Positions 38,440 through 44,656 are shown, counted from the first letter of the stretch. The stretch is DNA of 64,000 nucleotides from Proteus terrae subsp. cibarius (GCF_011045835.1 NZ_CP047349.1:1302001-1366000); one strand, 5' to 3'. Translations and numbers: made by a program. Notes: a model not told the origin generated them from the letters alone.

Positions 38440-39060
38440 TTAAGCTGCTTCTTCAGCAGGCAACCCGATAATTTCATTTAGCTTTTCAACTTTAAGTGCG
38501 GGCAATTGAACTGATGCTTTTTCAAGATCTTTCGGTAATAGCTCTTTAGCTTCTGGCCAGATAGTTAATAAGCGTTTTACGGTGGTTACTGTGTTTAAAG
38601 CCGCAGCTACGTTAACTTTAACGTTAATAACCTTGTTAGTGATATTGTGTTTTTTATCTTCAAGTTCTGAGAATTTAACGCTTAGAGGATGATCGGCTGC
38701 AAATAGGCATTTAGAATTACATGGGGTGAGTAGACGAACTCTATCATTATTTTCTTTTCTGCCATATTCTAACCAGAGACGCATTCCCCCAAATGAGGCG
38801 AGAATTTGATAATCCGATGCATACCAAATACCAATAGACTCATCTACTTGCTCGCGTAATTTTTCTGTTATTTCCTTAGCGTTACGGTATAAGTCATCCA
38901 TGTCTTTGGCTTTACTTTCACCACCAAGCGCTTCAATGCGAACCTCTAAAGCCAGCTTGTTATATTCTAGGTCTAATTCTTTTTGTTGCTGAATAACGCC
39001 AGATTTCTCTAACGCATTTTGAGTGATAATTTCTTTCAAGCTATTTGTTAAACGAGGCAT
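38440..39060 (-). CDS. putative nucleotide-modification protein (Nmad5-like)
   Basis: 206 residues, starting MPRLTNSLKEIITQNALEKSG, with a central LEYGRKENNDRVRLL and VRLLTPCNSKCLFA. From memory this pattern belongs to the phage family called Nmad5 (nucleotide modification associated domain 5); no catalytic residue can be named. A possible partner of the MT-A70 methyltransferase in modifying phage DNA. The assignment is tentative, the gene itself is clear. Confidence 0.6.
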   Translation of the reverse strand: MPRLTNSLKEIITQNALEKSGVIQQQKELDLEYNKLALEVRIEALGGESKAKDMDDLYRNAKEITEKLREQVDESIGIWYASDYQILASFGGMRLWLEYGRKENNDRVRLLTPCNSKCLFAADHPLSVKFSELEDKKHNITNKVINVKVNVAAALNTVTTVKRLLTIWPEAKELLPKDLEKASVQLPALKVEKLNEIIGLPAEEAA

Positions 39061-39228
39061 ATCTCTATCTCCTATCTATTAATCAACTCACCACAGCCCA
39101 CAGAATGGACTGTAATTAGTTAACTGTGCCTGCTTTTAACCACTTCAGGCGAGGTGGTTCCTAACTTTCCACAGTCAAGGAAAATTGATATATTGGTTAT
39201 TCTACAGTCAATATAAGGAATGATTTAA

Positions 39229-39516
39229 ATGGCAAATTTTATTGTTCGTATTGAGCTATATAATGCGGATTATGATGATTATGAATCTCTACACCAAAAA
39301 ATGGAGGGGATACGTTTTTACCGAAAAATCAAATACCCAAATGGCAAAGAGTATGATTTACCAAATGGTACTTATTTTGGGGTAAGCTCACAGACAGCAT
39401 CTCAATTACTGGAATCAATAACAAGGATATCCAAACCACTCTCAAAACTTAAAGGTCCATCAATATTTATTGGTGCATTTGGTGATTGGGCTTCAAGTCT
39501 TTATCCTTCTAAGTAA
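39229..39516 (+). CDS. GhoS/DUF2622-like small protein
   Basis: 95 residues, MANFIVRIELYNADYDDYESLH..., resembling DUF2622 proteins, a family grouped with the type V antitoxin GhoS (a ferredoxin-fold endoribonuclease). AAGGAA lies nine bases before the ATG. It is the only rightward gene within the leftward operon, so it has its own promoter, probably in 39061-39228. No GhoT-like membrane toxin is evident beside it. Confidence 0.5.
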   Translation: MANFIVRIELYNADYDDYESLHQKMEGIRFYRKIKYPNGKEYDLPNGTYFGVSSQTASQLLESITRISKPLSKLKGPSIFIGAFGDWASSLYPSK

Positions 39517-39662
39517 CCACTTCCATTAATGGGTGCTGAATGTTTGTCTGGTTGGTTAGCTTGATTGATACGTAGTAAATTAATGGTTAATTTAATGGCA
39601 TCTTTGATTTGGATGCCTTCTTCTTTTGCTATTTCTTTTATTAATTTTTCTAACTCTTCCAT
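39501..39662 (-). CDS. 53-residue early phage protein
   Basis: MEELEKLIKEIAKEEGIQIK... with GAGGAG before the start. Amphipathic helices; no known family. Its 3' end overlaps the convergent gene at 39229-39516 by 16 bases. First gene after N. Confidence 0.65.
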   Translation of the reverse strand: MEELEKLIKEIAKEEGIQIKDAIKLTINLLRINQANQPDKHSAPINGSGYLEG

Positions 39663-39676
39663 TGTGCATCTCCTCT

Positions 39677-39997
39677 TTATCTCGCCGTCACGCCGAACTC
39701 ACTGCTCGGCTGTTTTGTTTTAACTCCTGAAAATATTGCTACATTAGGTAAGCAACAGTTATCTACTGATGGTTTGAATTTAGGTTCAATACTTCTAGTC
39801 ACAGGAATGTGGCTTAGTGATAGTGTCTTTTCAACGCGGTTTAGTTTTTTAGTTTCTAGTTGAAATATTGAGTCTAGTTGCATCTCAATATCTTTAATTG
39901 CAATGGCTTCGACTTTCCGTCTGGCATGACGTCTATTTGCAGAGTTACCACGTAAAAAGTCTGGTTTGCGTGATTTCTTCACTTTTATAGTTGCCAT
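39677..39997 (-). CDS. N: transcription antitermination protein N (P22-type)
   Basis: A 106-residue protein with the arginine-rich boxB-binding motif GNSANRRHARRKVEA at residues 17-31, closely resembling P22 N (GNAKTRRHERRRK), followed by LDSIF and a shared C-terminal TAR ending. It is the first gene of the pL operon, 71 bases past a boxB hairpin of P22 type (loop GATAA). It should bind nutL and nutR RNA with NusA and let polymerase read through early terminators. Confidence 0.9.
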   Translation of the reverse strand: MATIKVKKSRKPDFLRGNSANRRHARRKVEAIAIKDIEMQLDSIFQLETKKLNRVEKTLSLSHIPVTRSIEPKFKPSVDNCCLPNVAIFSGVKTKQPSSEFGVTAR

Positions 39998-40023
39998 AAA
40001 TCCTCCAAACAGTTGGCTTTAGT

Positions 40024-40070
40024 GATTGGTGAAAATTGAAACACCAATCCGAAAACCTTCTGAGAAGGTT
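40024..40070 (-). other. two hairpins between boxB and N
   Basis: Two hairpins follow boxB in the leader: AACCTTCTCAGAAGGTT (40070-40054, minus strand) and GATTGGTG/CACCAATC (40049-40024). They occupy the place of the RNase III-sensitive leader of lambda N and may regulate N translation. Confidence 0.55.
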
Positions 40071-40137
40071 GACGCTTTATCAGCGTCTCCGTTCTGATAG
40101 CTAATACACAGCTTGCTACCATCGTTGTTAAAGAACA
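40071..40137 (-). promoter_or_regulatory. nutL site
   Basis: On the minus strand boxA is TGTTCTTTAACA (40137-40126) and boxB is GACGCTGATAAAGCGTC (40087-40071), a six-base stem with a GATAA loop. The rightward arm has the same loop in a matching site at 43179, so both are targets of the same N protein. Confidence 0.85.
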
Positions 40138-40166
40138 TCAACGTGCTGTGTTTCGTTGATGTATTT

Positions 40167-40195
40167 ATATTACAAACGGTAATTTTTAAAGTCAA
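40167..40195 (-). promoter_or_regulatory. early leftward promoter pL
   Basis: Minus strand -35 TTGACT (40195-40190), a 17-base spacer and -10 TAATAT (40172-40167). The -35 and -10 are covered by two operator repeats. Confidence 0.85.
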
Positions 40196-40229
40196 TACCT
40201 GCGGTAATAAAAATGATGTTTGCGGTAAT
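40169..40229. promoter_or_regulatory. OL operators (three repeats)
   Basis: Three 15-bp sites related to ATTACC-N3-GGTAAT: ATTACAAACGGTAAT at 40169-40183, AATACCTGCGGTAAT at 40194-40208 and GATGTTTGCGGTAAT at 40215-40229. The same motif occurs three times at pR. CI and Cro are the expected binders. Confidence 0.8.
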
Positions 40230-40272
40230 ATTATTGATTTTAAAATCAAATTTTTTCTAAAAAATTTTAGAT

Positions 40273-40288
40273 TGTGATGTAAGTCACT
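40273..40288. promoter_or_regulatory. CRP-like site
   Basis: TGTGATGTAAGTCACT matches TGTGA-N6-TCACA at all but the last base. It lies between pL and the divergent small-RNA promoter, about 90 bases upstream of the latter's start. Functional link is inferred. Confidence 0.4.
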
Positions 40289-40314
40289 TTTGGAAAGGGC
40301 AAAGGGCACCCAAA

Positions 40315-40333
40315 AGCCCTAGTAGAGAGGGCT
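40315..40333 (-). terminator. weak terminator of cI-SIR2 transcript
   Basis: Minus strand AGCCCT-ctctact-AGGGCT followed by TTTTGGG. It is the first hairpin downstream of the SIR2 gene on that strand and precedes pL, so it probably ends the lysogenic transcript. Confidence 0.45.
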
Positions 40334-40334
40334 C

Positions 40335-40363
40335 TTGACAAATTTGGAGGCTAAAAGTAGTAT
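40335..40363 (+). promoter_or_regulatory. promoter of candidate small RNA
   Basis: TTGACA (40335-40340), a 17-base spacer and TAGTAT (40358-40363): a perfect -35 with optimal spacing, reading right, against the SIR2 gene. Confidence 0.65.
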
Positions 40364-40369
40364 TTATTC

Positions 40370-40453
40370 ACGCTTCGCTCTGGTAGGGAAGTACCCCACC
40401 ACCATATGGGGTCAATGATAAAGCTCAGAATTTTCTGGGCTTTATCATTTTTT
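40370..40453 (+). ncRNA. candidate antisense small RNA opposite SIR2 3' UTR
   Basis: From the promoter at 40335-40363 a transcript of about 84 nt would begin near 40370. It would form a stem TGGTAGGG/CCCCACCA (40381-40401) and end at a strong terminator, GATAAAGC...GCTTTATC (40417-40446) plus six T residues. The terminator has a T-run only on this strand, so it serves a rightward RNA and not the SIR2 gene. No coding sequence of useful size is inside. It is antisense to the SIR2 3' untranslated region and stop codon. Confidence 0.6.
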
Positions 40454-42070
40454 ATTATGAATGATTTGCGATACATCTCCATTAAGTAATAGGTCAAAAC
40501 ATAAAAATAGTTTTCTTAGCTCTGTTTTTATATTGTCATCTGTATTGACATCATTAAATAAAGGTATTGCTTTATTTTTGATATATTGAGTTAATTCATC
40601 TCTTCCGATATTTTTTATATTTTTAATTATTACTGTTAGTTCTTTGAATTTATTGAATTTCTCGGAATTTATCTCGGTAATTGATGAGAATTTTTTTTGT
40701 GAGTTTACCTTATCTAAATTTATTGCATTTATGACACTATCAAGCTTGCCATGTCTTATAATGCGATTATTTAATTTTCTTATTTCTTTGGATTTTAGTT
40801 CAATCTTATTGAAATTGCATGATTTTATTAATCTTGAAAATGGGACTCTAGTGGTAGAATTTACATCAAGAAGATATTTGATTGCCGTTTTATTCGATAT
40901 TTCGTTTTTCTCTAAAATGTAGTCGTTCACGTAATGATTTTCGTCTATGTATGTAGATACGTATTTTTTATCTCCAAGCGCAACAACTAGGTTTTTCCCT
41001 TGTTTTACAGCTTCTTCTAGTTGATCCAGATCTGCTGGTGTAACTAAAATGGTATCTAGATTTCCTTTTTCACCTTCATTTAAAATAAGATTTTTTATTG
41101 CTCTTTGGTATCTTAGTACCTCATAAGGTGAAAGTCCTTCATCAACTAACAAAATATCATCATATATTTTTTTATAATTGTCAGTTTCTACTGATGTATA
41201 ACTGATTTTTAATTGCTGATCTGTGGTGTATTTTTTTATAACTTCCTGTTCATCCTTTTTAAATTCAATCAAAATTATCCTTTCAGCTGATACCCTGCCG
41301 TCTTCGCTTGGTAATTGTGATGAGAAATCGGATAATAGTTTCCGTACATTTCTATCTGAAAGGGAGTAACCCATAAACATTATAGGATTTTTAATCATAT
41401 TGGATAAAATCTTAGCGCTTATCAATATAGATTTACTATCATAAAGGTCGTAGTCTTGTTTTGTTATAATGATTGAATGAGGGTTATTTACATCACCATG
41501 TATTTTATATAATTCACTCCATCCTACCGTGTCATCAAAAAAACCTTCATTACCAATGTATATTTTGGGTATAACAGACTGTTCTTCAAGTAAAAATTCA
41601 ATGAAAGGGTCATAGTTTGTTGTAATAATCATTTTTGCTTTTTTTAGGAATTTTTTAAATGATTCGAATTCTTCTTTATCTATATCATCTCTTAAATTTA
41701 AGGATGAAAATCTTTGACATAAAGAATATTTAAAAGGCGATATCTTTTCGCTAAATACTCTTTTTGCTGTCAAACCCTCAAGCGTTATTACTCCATCATT
41801 AAATAAATCATTAAACTTTTCTTCAATAAAAGATGCCGCTTCAGTGTATATTTTGTGATTTAAATCAGTCTCGTTGGGGAATTTATCCTGATACTCTTTT
41901 TTTAATTTATTTAAATAATTATAAAAATTATCTGAATTATCAGTTACCTTATTCCAATATTCCTCTAATAACCCATCCCATTTAGGAAAATTATCAAGGT
42001 ACCGTTTTGATATGCCAGAGCCAATGAAAACAATAGGATAGTTTTTAAAGTTAAATATAGGTTCTGGCAT
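40445..42070 (-). CDS. SIR2-domain protein, probable anti-phage NADase
   Basis: 541 residues. The N-terminal 260 residues carry SIR2 motifs: GSGIS at 17-21, TTNYD at 150-154 (catalytic Asn152), IHGD with His191, and GYSLSD at 234-239. Zinc-binding cysteines of classical deacetylases are absent, as in SIR2 NADases of Thoeris, DSR and similar defence systems. The C-terminal 280 residues are not recognised and may sense infection. It lies directly downstream of cI on the same strand, the rexAB position in lambda, so it should be expressed in the lysogen from pRM. Its low GC suggests acquisition. Enzymatic activity is inferred. Confidence 0.85.
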   Translation of the reverse strand: MPEPIFNFKNYPIVFIGSGISKRYLDNFPKWDGLLEEYWNKVTDNSDNFYNYLNKLKKEYQDKFPNETDLNHKIYTEAASFIEEKFNDLFNDGVITLEGLTAKRVFSEKISPFKYSLCQRFSSLNLRDDIDKEEFESFKKFLKKAKMIITTNYDPFIEFLLEEQSVIPKIYIGNEGFFDDTVGWSELYKIHGDVNNPHSIIITKQDYDLYDSKSILISAKILSNMIKNPIMFMGYSLSDRNVRKLLSDFSSQLPSEDGRVSAERIILIEFKKDEQEVIKKYTTDQQLKISYTSVETDNYKKIYDDILLVDEGLSPYEVLRYQRAIKNLILNEGEKGNLDTILVTPADLDQLEEAVKQGKNLVVALGDKKYVSTYIDENHYVNDYILEKNEISNKTAIKYLLDVNSTTRVPFSRLIKSCNFNKIELKSKEIRKLNNRIIRHGKLDSVINAINLDKVNSQKKFSSITEINSEKFNKFKELTVIIKNIKNIGRDELTQYIKNKAIPLFNDVNTDDNIKTELRKLFLCFDLLLNGDVSQIIHNKK

Positions 42071-42119
42071 AAAATACTCCTTAATTTATTTATCCGCCCT
42101 AAGATGTTTCGTCAGATCA

Positions 42120-42845
42120 TTAAAACAATGCTCTGCCTGTTTTTTCACAGATATCGATAAACTTGATAGGTTTAACTATAGCTGCGACATAATGAATTGT
42201 ATCCACTTGAGTTGGTGATAGCGTTATTGGTTTATGTGAGTTGTTGATGCTGGTGAATTGATAGTCACCATCTCTAGTTTTATTAAATATTTTGATCATG
42301 TTATGTCCATCAATAGTGCGCACAAACACTTCATCACCTGTTTTTACGGTGGTGTTAGGTTCAACAACAACATATTCACCTGACTGAATGCGAGGCCACA
42401 TACTATCGCCTTTAACTTTAAGCCCGTATGCATCCACATCATCGCTGTATATTTTTAACCATCCACTATGGGCTTCAATCATATCAACAGCACCATCGAC
42501 GCCTAAAAAAGCCTCACCGCGTACTTGTACCAATCCTGAAGGCATTTCACCAATATATTCAATATCATCATCCATTGATTTGGCTAATGACATTATTTGT
42601 TTTGATATGGATGGGCTTATTTCATTTACTGATACTTGTAGTATTTTTGCAAATGTAGCCACTGCTTTAGGATTTAGTGGATTTATCCCATTTAGATAAT
42701 GGCTTACAGCACTTTGATTGACACCTAGCTTTTCAGCTATGTCCTCTTGGTTTATTCCTAGCTCTTTACGCTTAGCGGAATAAATTGATTTTAGCCTGCT
42801 AGCGTCAGCTAACTGCTCTTCTGATAATGGTTTTTTTTTGCTCAT
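42120..42845 (-). CDS. cI: CI-type repressor with S24 peptidase domain
   Basis: 241 residues. The N-terminal helix-turn-helix (INQEDIAEKLGVNQSAVSHYLNG in two parts, residues 31-53) resembles lambda CI, as does the SKKKPLSEEQLADASRLK start. The C-terminal LexA/S24 domain has Ser148 (GDSMW) and Lys185 (HNMIK). The expected cleavage dipeptide is Arg109-Gly110 instead of Ala-Gly or Cys-Gly. No ribosome site precedes the ATG, suggesting a leaderless mRNA from pRM as in lambda. Confidence 0.92.
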   Translation of the reverse strand: MSKKKPLSEEQLADASRLKSIYSAKRKELGINQEDIAEKLGVNQSAVSHYLNGINPLNPKAVATFAKILQVSVNEISPSISKQIMSLAKSMDDDIEYIGEMPSGLVQVRGEAFLGVDGAVDMIEAHSGWLKIYSDDVDAYGLKVKGDSMWPRIQSGEYVVVEPNTTVKTGDEVFVRTIDGHNMIKIFNKTRDGDYQFTSINNSHKPITLSPTQVDTIHYVAAIVKPIKFIDICEKTGRALF

Positions 42846-42851
42846 GTCGAT

Positions 42852-42880
42852 ATTTTATTACCAATAGTTATATTTTGAAA
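42852..42880 (-). promoter_or_regulatory. pRM candidate (leaderless cI)
   Basis: Minus strand -10 TAAAAT at 42857-42852, 17-base spacer and a poor -35 TTTCAA at 42880-42875. The start point would fall at or next to the cI ATG. The weak -35 fits a promoter that needs CI activation. Confidence 0.5.
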
Positions 42881-42918
42881 ATACCGCAAGTATTGACTTT
42901 TTTATTACCGAACATAAT
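42857..42918. promoter_or_regulatory. OR operators (three repeats)
   Basis: ATTACCAATAGTTAT (42857-42871), AATACCGCAAGTATT (42880-42894) and ATTACCGAACATAAT (42904-42918), centres 23 and 24 bp apart. The first covers the pRM -10 and the last two cover pR, the OR3-OR2-OR1 logic of lambda. Confidence 0.8.
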
Positions 42919-42921
42919 AAT
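42893..42921 (+). promoter_or_regulatory. early rightward promoter pR
   Basis: TTGACT (42893-42898), 17-base spacer, AATAAT (42916-42921). The -35 is identical to that of pL. It drives cro, cII and replication genes. Confidence 0.8.
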
Positions 42922-42948
42922 TGATTGATTCATTCAAAGGAGAAGAAT

Positions 42949-43134
42949 ATGAACGAATTAGCTCTAAGAGATTATGTAAAAGAGTATGGTCAAGATAAGA
43001 CGGCCAAAGCGATAGGGGTTACTCAAGGCGCGATAAGTAAAGCGTTAAGAGATGGAAGAAACATTATTTTATCGCACACAGAGAATGGTATTAAAGCAAT
43101 CGAAATAAAACCATTCCCAAGAACTAAAAAGTAA
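42949..43134 (+). CDS. cro: Cro repressor
   Basis: 61 residues, MNELALRDYVKEYGQDKTAKAIGVTQ..., with the Cro helix-turn-helix and a C-terminal IKPFPRTKK very like lambda Cro (EVKPFPSNKK). AGGAG lies six bases before ATG 42949; an upstream in-frame ATG is not needed. It represses pRM and early promoters during lytic growth. Confidence 0.93.
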   Translation: MNELALRDYVKEYGQDKTAKAIGVTQGAISKALRDGRNIILSHTENGIKAIEIKPFPRTKK

Positions 43135-43142
43135 ACACTACC

Positions 43143-43195
43143 CGCTCTTTAACAATCGCAGTTTTTGACTGCTACGGAGTCGCTGATAAAGCGAC
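43143..43195 (+). promoter_or_regulatory. nutR site
   Basis: boxA CGCTCTTTAACA (43143-43154) is the full consensus; boxB GTCGCTGATAAAGCGAC (43179-43195) has the same GATAA loop as nutL. It lies between cro and cII as in lambda. Confidence 0.88.
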
Positions 43196-43267
43196 AACTC
43201 TTCCCCAATATCAACTCATACGGAATGAGTCACGGATCATTATTGTCCCTTAGTTAACTCATAAGGA

Positions 43268-43299
43268 CTTTAAACAATGGAATGCGCAAATACACGCAA
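43268..43299 (-). promoter_or_regulatory. pRE with CII-binding site
   Basis: Minus strand TTGCGTGTATTTGC (43299-43286) is TTGC-N6-TTGC, nearly identical to lambda pRE (TTGCGTTTGTTTGC). A TTTAAA/TTAAAG -10 lies about 12 bases beyond. It reads leftward to cI from inside cII, as in lambda. Confidence 0.82.
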
Positions 43300-43624
43300 A
43301 CAATTCAATCAATTTATCTCTAATCACCTAATAGCTTCAGCATTGCAAGCATTGAGAAATAAAACTCAGTCTGCCGTGGCTAGAACGTTAGGTGTTCATG
43401 ATTCAACAATCCTACGTCGAACTGAAAAATATCCTGAAATATGCGAAACACTTGTCGCATCGGGAATTATTGATTTTGTGATGGAAGGAGAACGAAAAAT
43501 CTCAGAAGAAGAGTACCGATTTTTGTGGAAACAAATGGGTGAACTTTCTCAAATGAAAATAAAAGAAAACGCCTCGATTGCGGCAACAAACGAGGCGTGT
43601 TGTTCAATGGAATTCACCATTTAA
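43277..43624 (+). CDS. cII: CII transcription activator
   Basis: 115 residues. ALQALRNKTQSAVARTLGVHDSTILRR is the CII/P22-C1 helix-turn-helix; the protein should activate pRE and favour lysogeny. AAGGAC precedes the ATG. The pRE site overlaps its first codons. A terminator follows. Confidence 0.85.
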   Translation: MECANTRKQFNQFISNHLIASALQALRNKTQSAVARTLGVHDSTILRRTEKYPEICETLVASGIIDFVMEGERKISEEEYRFLWKQMGELSQMKIKENASIAATNEACCSMEFTI

Positions 43625-43636
43625 CGTACAAATATA

Positions 43637-43652
43637 CTGTATCAATATCCAG
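43637..43652. promoter_or_regulatory. weak LexA-like site after cII
   Basis: CTGT-N8-CCAG, one mismatch from CTGT-N8-ACAG, within an AT-rich palindromic context. It could make the downstream genes SOS-responsive, but the mismatch is at a conserved base. Confidence 0.3.
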
Positions 43653-43662
43653 TTTTTATCAC

Positions 43663-43688
43663 AAGGGAAATTTCGGTTTCCCTTTTTT
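43663..43688 (+). terminator. tR-type terminator after cII
   Basis: AAGGGAAA (43663-43670) pairs with TTTCCCTT (43677-43684) and four more T residues follow. It lies downstream of nutR, so N should let polymerase pass it. Confidence 0.8.
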
Positions 43689-43718
43689 GATACAGCTTTG
43701 GAATGGAGAAATTATACC

Positions 43719-43892
43719 ATGAGACAAAGAATAAATCATGAATTTAATGGCTGTGATGAGCATAAAAACATCATGGAAAATAGGTTATTACAAGAAATAA
43801 CCCCACTGGGTTGTCAGCGTTTAAAGGAAGCATTGAAAGACGCAAAATTAAGGAAAGCACATCGGGATAAGTTATTAGGAGAGCGAAAATGA
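43719..43892 (+). CDS. 57-residue phage protein
   Basis: Begins MRQRINHEFNGCDEHKNI after GGAG; lysine- and arginine-rich C-terminal helix. Not recognised. It overlaps the O start through ATGA, between cII and O. Confidence 0.65.
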   Translation: MRQRINHEFNGCDEHKNIMENRLLQEITPLGCQRLKEALKDAKLRKAHRDKLLGERK

Positions 43893-44656
43893 GTATGCTT
43901 CTAATGGCAAAAGCCATGCAATTACAGGTAGGGAGTACAGCACAAAAAATGGTGCTACTGAAACTTGCTGATAATGCCAATGATAAAGGCGAGTGTTTTC
44001 CTTCTTATGAAACTATTGCACGTCATTGCGAAATTAGCCGTCAAAGTGCGATAAACCACATTAAAAGTTTATGTAAAAAAGGGTTTGTTCGTAAAGTTAC
44101 GCGAAAAACAGATAAGGGGCATACTTCCAATTTATATATTCTGGATTTGGAGGCTAAATCTCTTGATGACGGTAGTCAAAATACAGTACCACCTAGTCAA
44201 AATTCTGTACCAGAGGTAGTCAAAGAATTTGACCACGGTAGTCAAACGGTTGGACTAGGGGGTAGTCAAAAATTTTTACCCAGAACCAGTCAGTCTTTTA
44301 ACCAGTCAATTAATCTTAAAAAACTATCGTCTGACGACTCGAAACCTGCAAAGCAGATTTCGGTTAATCGACAAACTAACATTCCTTATCAGGAAATTAT
44401 GCAAGCCTTCAACGAATCGGCAGGGGATAGATTACCCAATGCCGAATCACTGAATGACAAACGCAAACGAGCAATATCCAAATTCCTGAAAGAGCTCAAA
44501 GAGCCCACAGTCGAATCAGCTAAAAATTATTTTGATTATTTTATGGAAACAGCGAGTGCTTGGTACTTTGGAGAAAATAATCGGGGTTGGCGAGCGAATT
44601 TTGATTATTTACTCAGACCAGAAACGGTACTCAAAACAAGGGAGGGAGCACTGTGA
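43889..44656 (+). CDS. O: replication initiator (O-like)
   Basis: 255 residues. A winged-helix N-terminal domain (FPSYETIARHCEISRQSAINH, residues 33-53) as in phage O-type initiators, a low-complexity middle (residues 93-140, rich in Ser and Gln) and a C-terminal helical domain for helicase recruitment. The middle is encoded by the ori iterons. Its stop overlaps the helicase start. Confidence 0.85.
   Translation: MSMLLMAKAMQLQVGSTAQKMVLLKLADNANDKGECFPSYETIARHCEISRQSAINHIKSLCKKGFVRKVTRKTDKGHTSNLYILDLEAKSLDDGSQNTVPPSQNSVPEVVKEFDHGSQTVGLGGSQKFLPRTSQSFNQSINLKKLSSDDSKPAKQISVNRQTNIPYQEIMQAFNESAGDRLPNAESLNDKRKRAISKFLKELKEPTVESAKNYFDYFMETASAWYFGENNRGWRANFDYLLRPETVLKTREGAL
44171..44310 (+). repeat. 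ori iterons inside O
   Basis: GGTAGTCAAA occurs at 44171, 44215, 44237 and 44261, with CCTAGTCAAA at 44192: five copies about 22 bases apart (two helical turns). Two weaker copies (CCAGTCAG at 44286, CCAGTCAAT at 44302) extend the array. As in lambda, the initiator gene contains its own origin. Confidence 0.8.

Noticed and set aside
40019..40309. A 96-codon leftward reading frame
   Set aside because: It spans the pL promoter, operators, boxA, boxB and leader hairpins; the apparent protein is a by-product of these sites.
40445..42070. Reading the SIR2 gene as a protein deacetylase
   Set aside because: The zinc-binding cysteines of CobB-type deacetylases are missing, while the NADase-type motifs and phage context are present.
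42388..42699. 103-codon frame antisense to cI
   Set aside because: Opposite the S24 domain of cI, without a promoter or ribosome site.
44171..44270. Regularly spaced repeats as a possible CRISPR array
   Set aside because: Repeats are 10 bp with about 12-bp spacers inside the O coding frame and match origin iterons.
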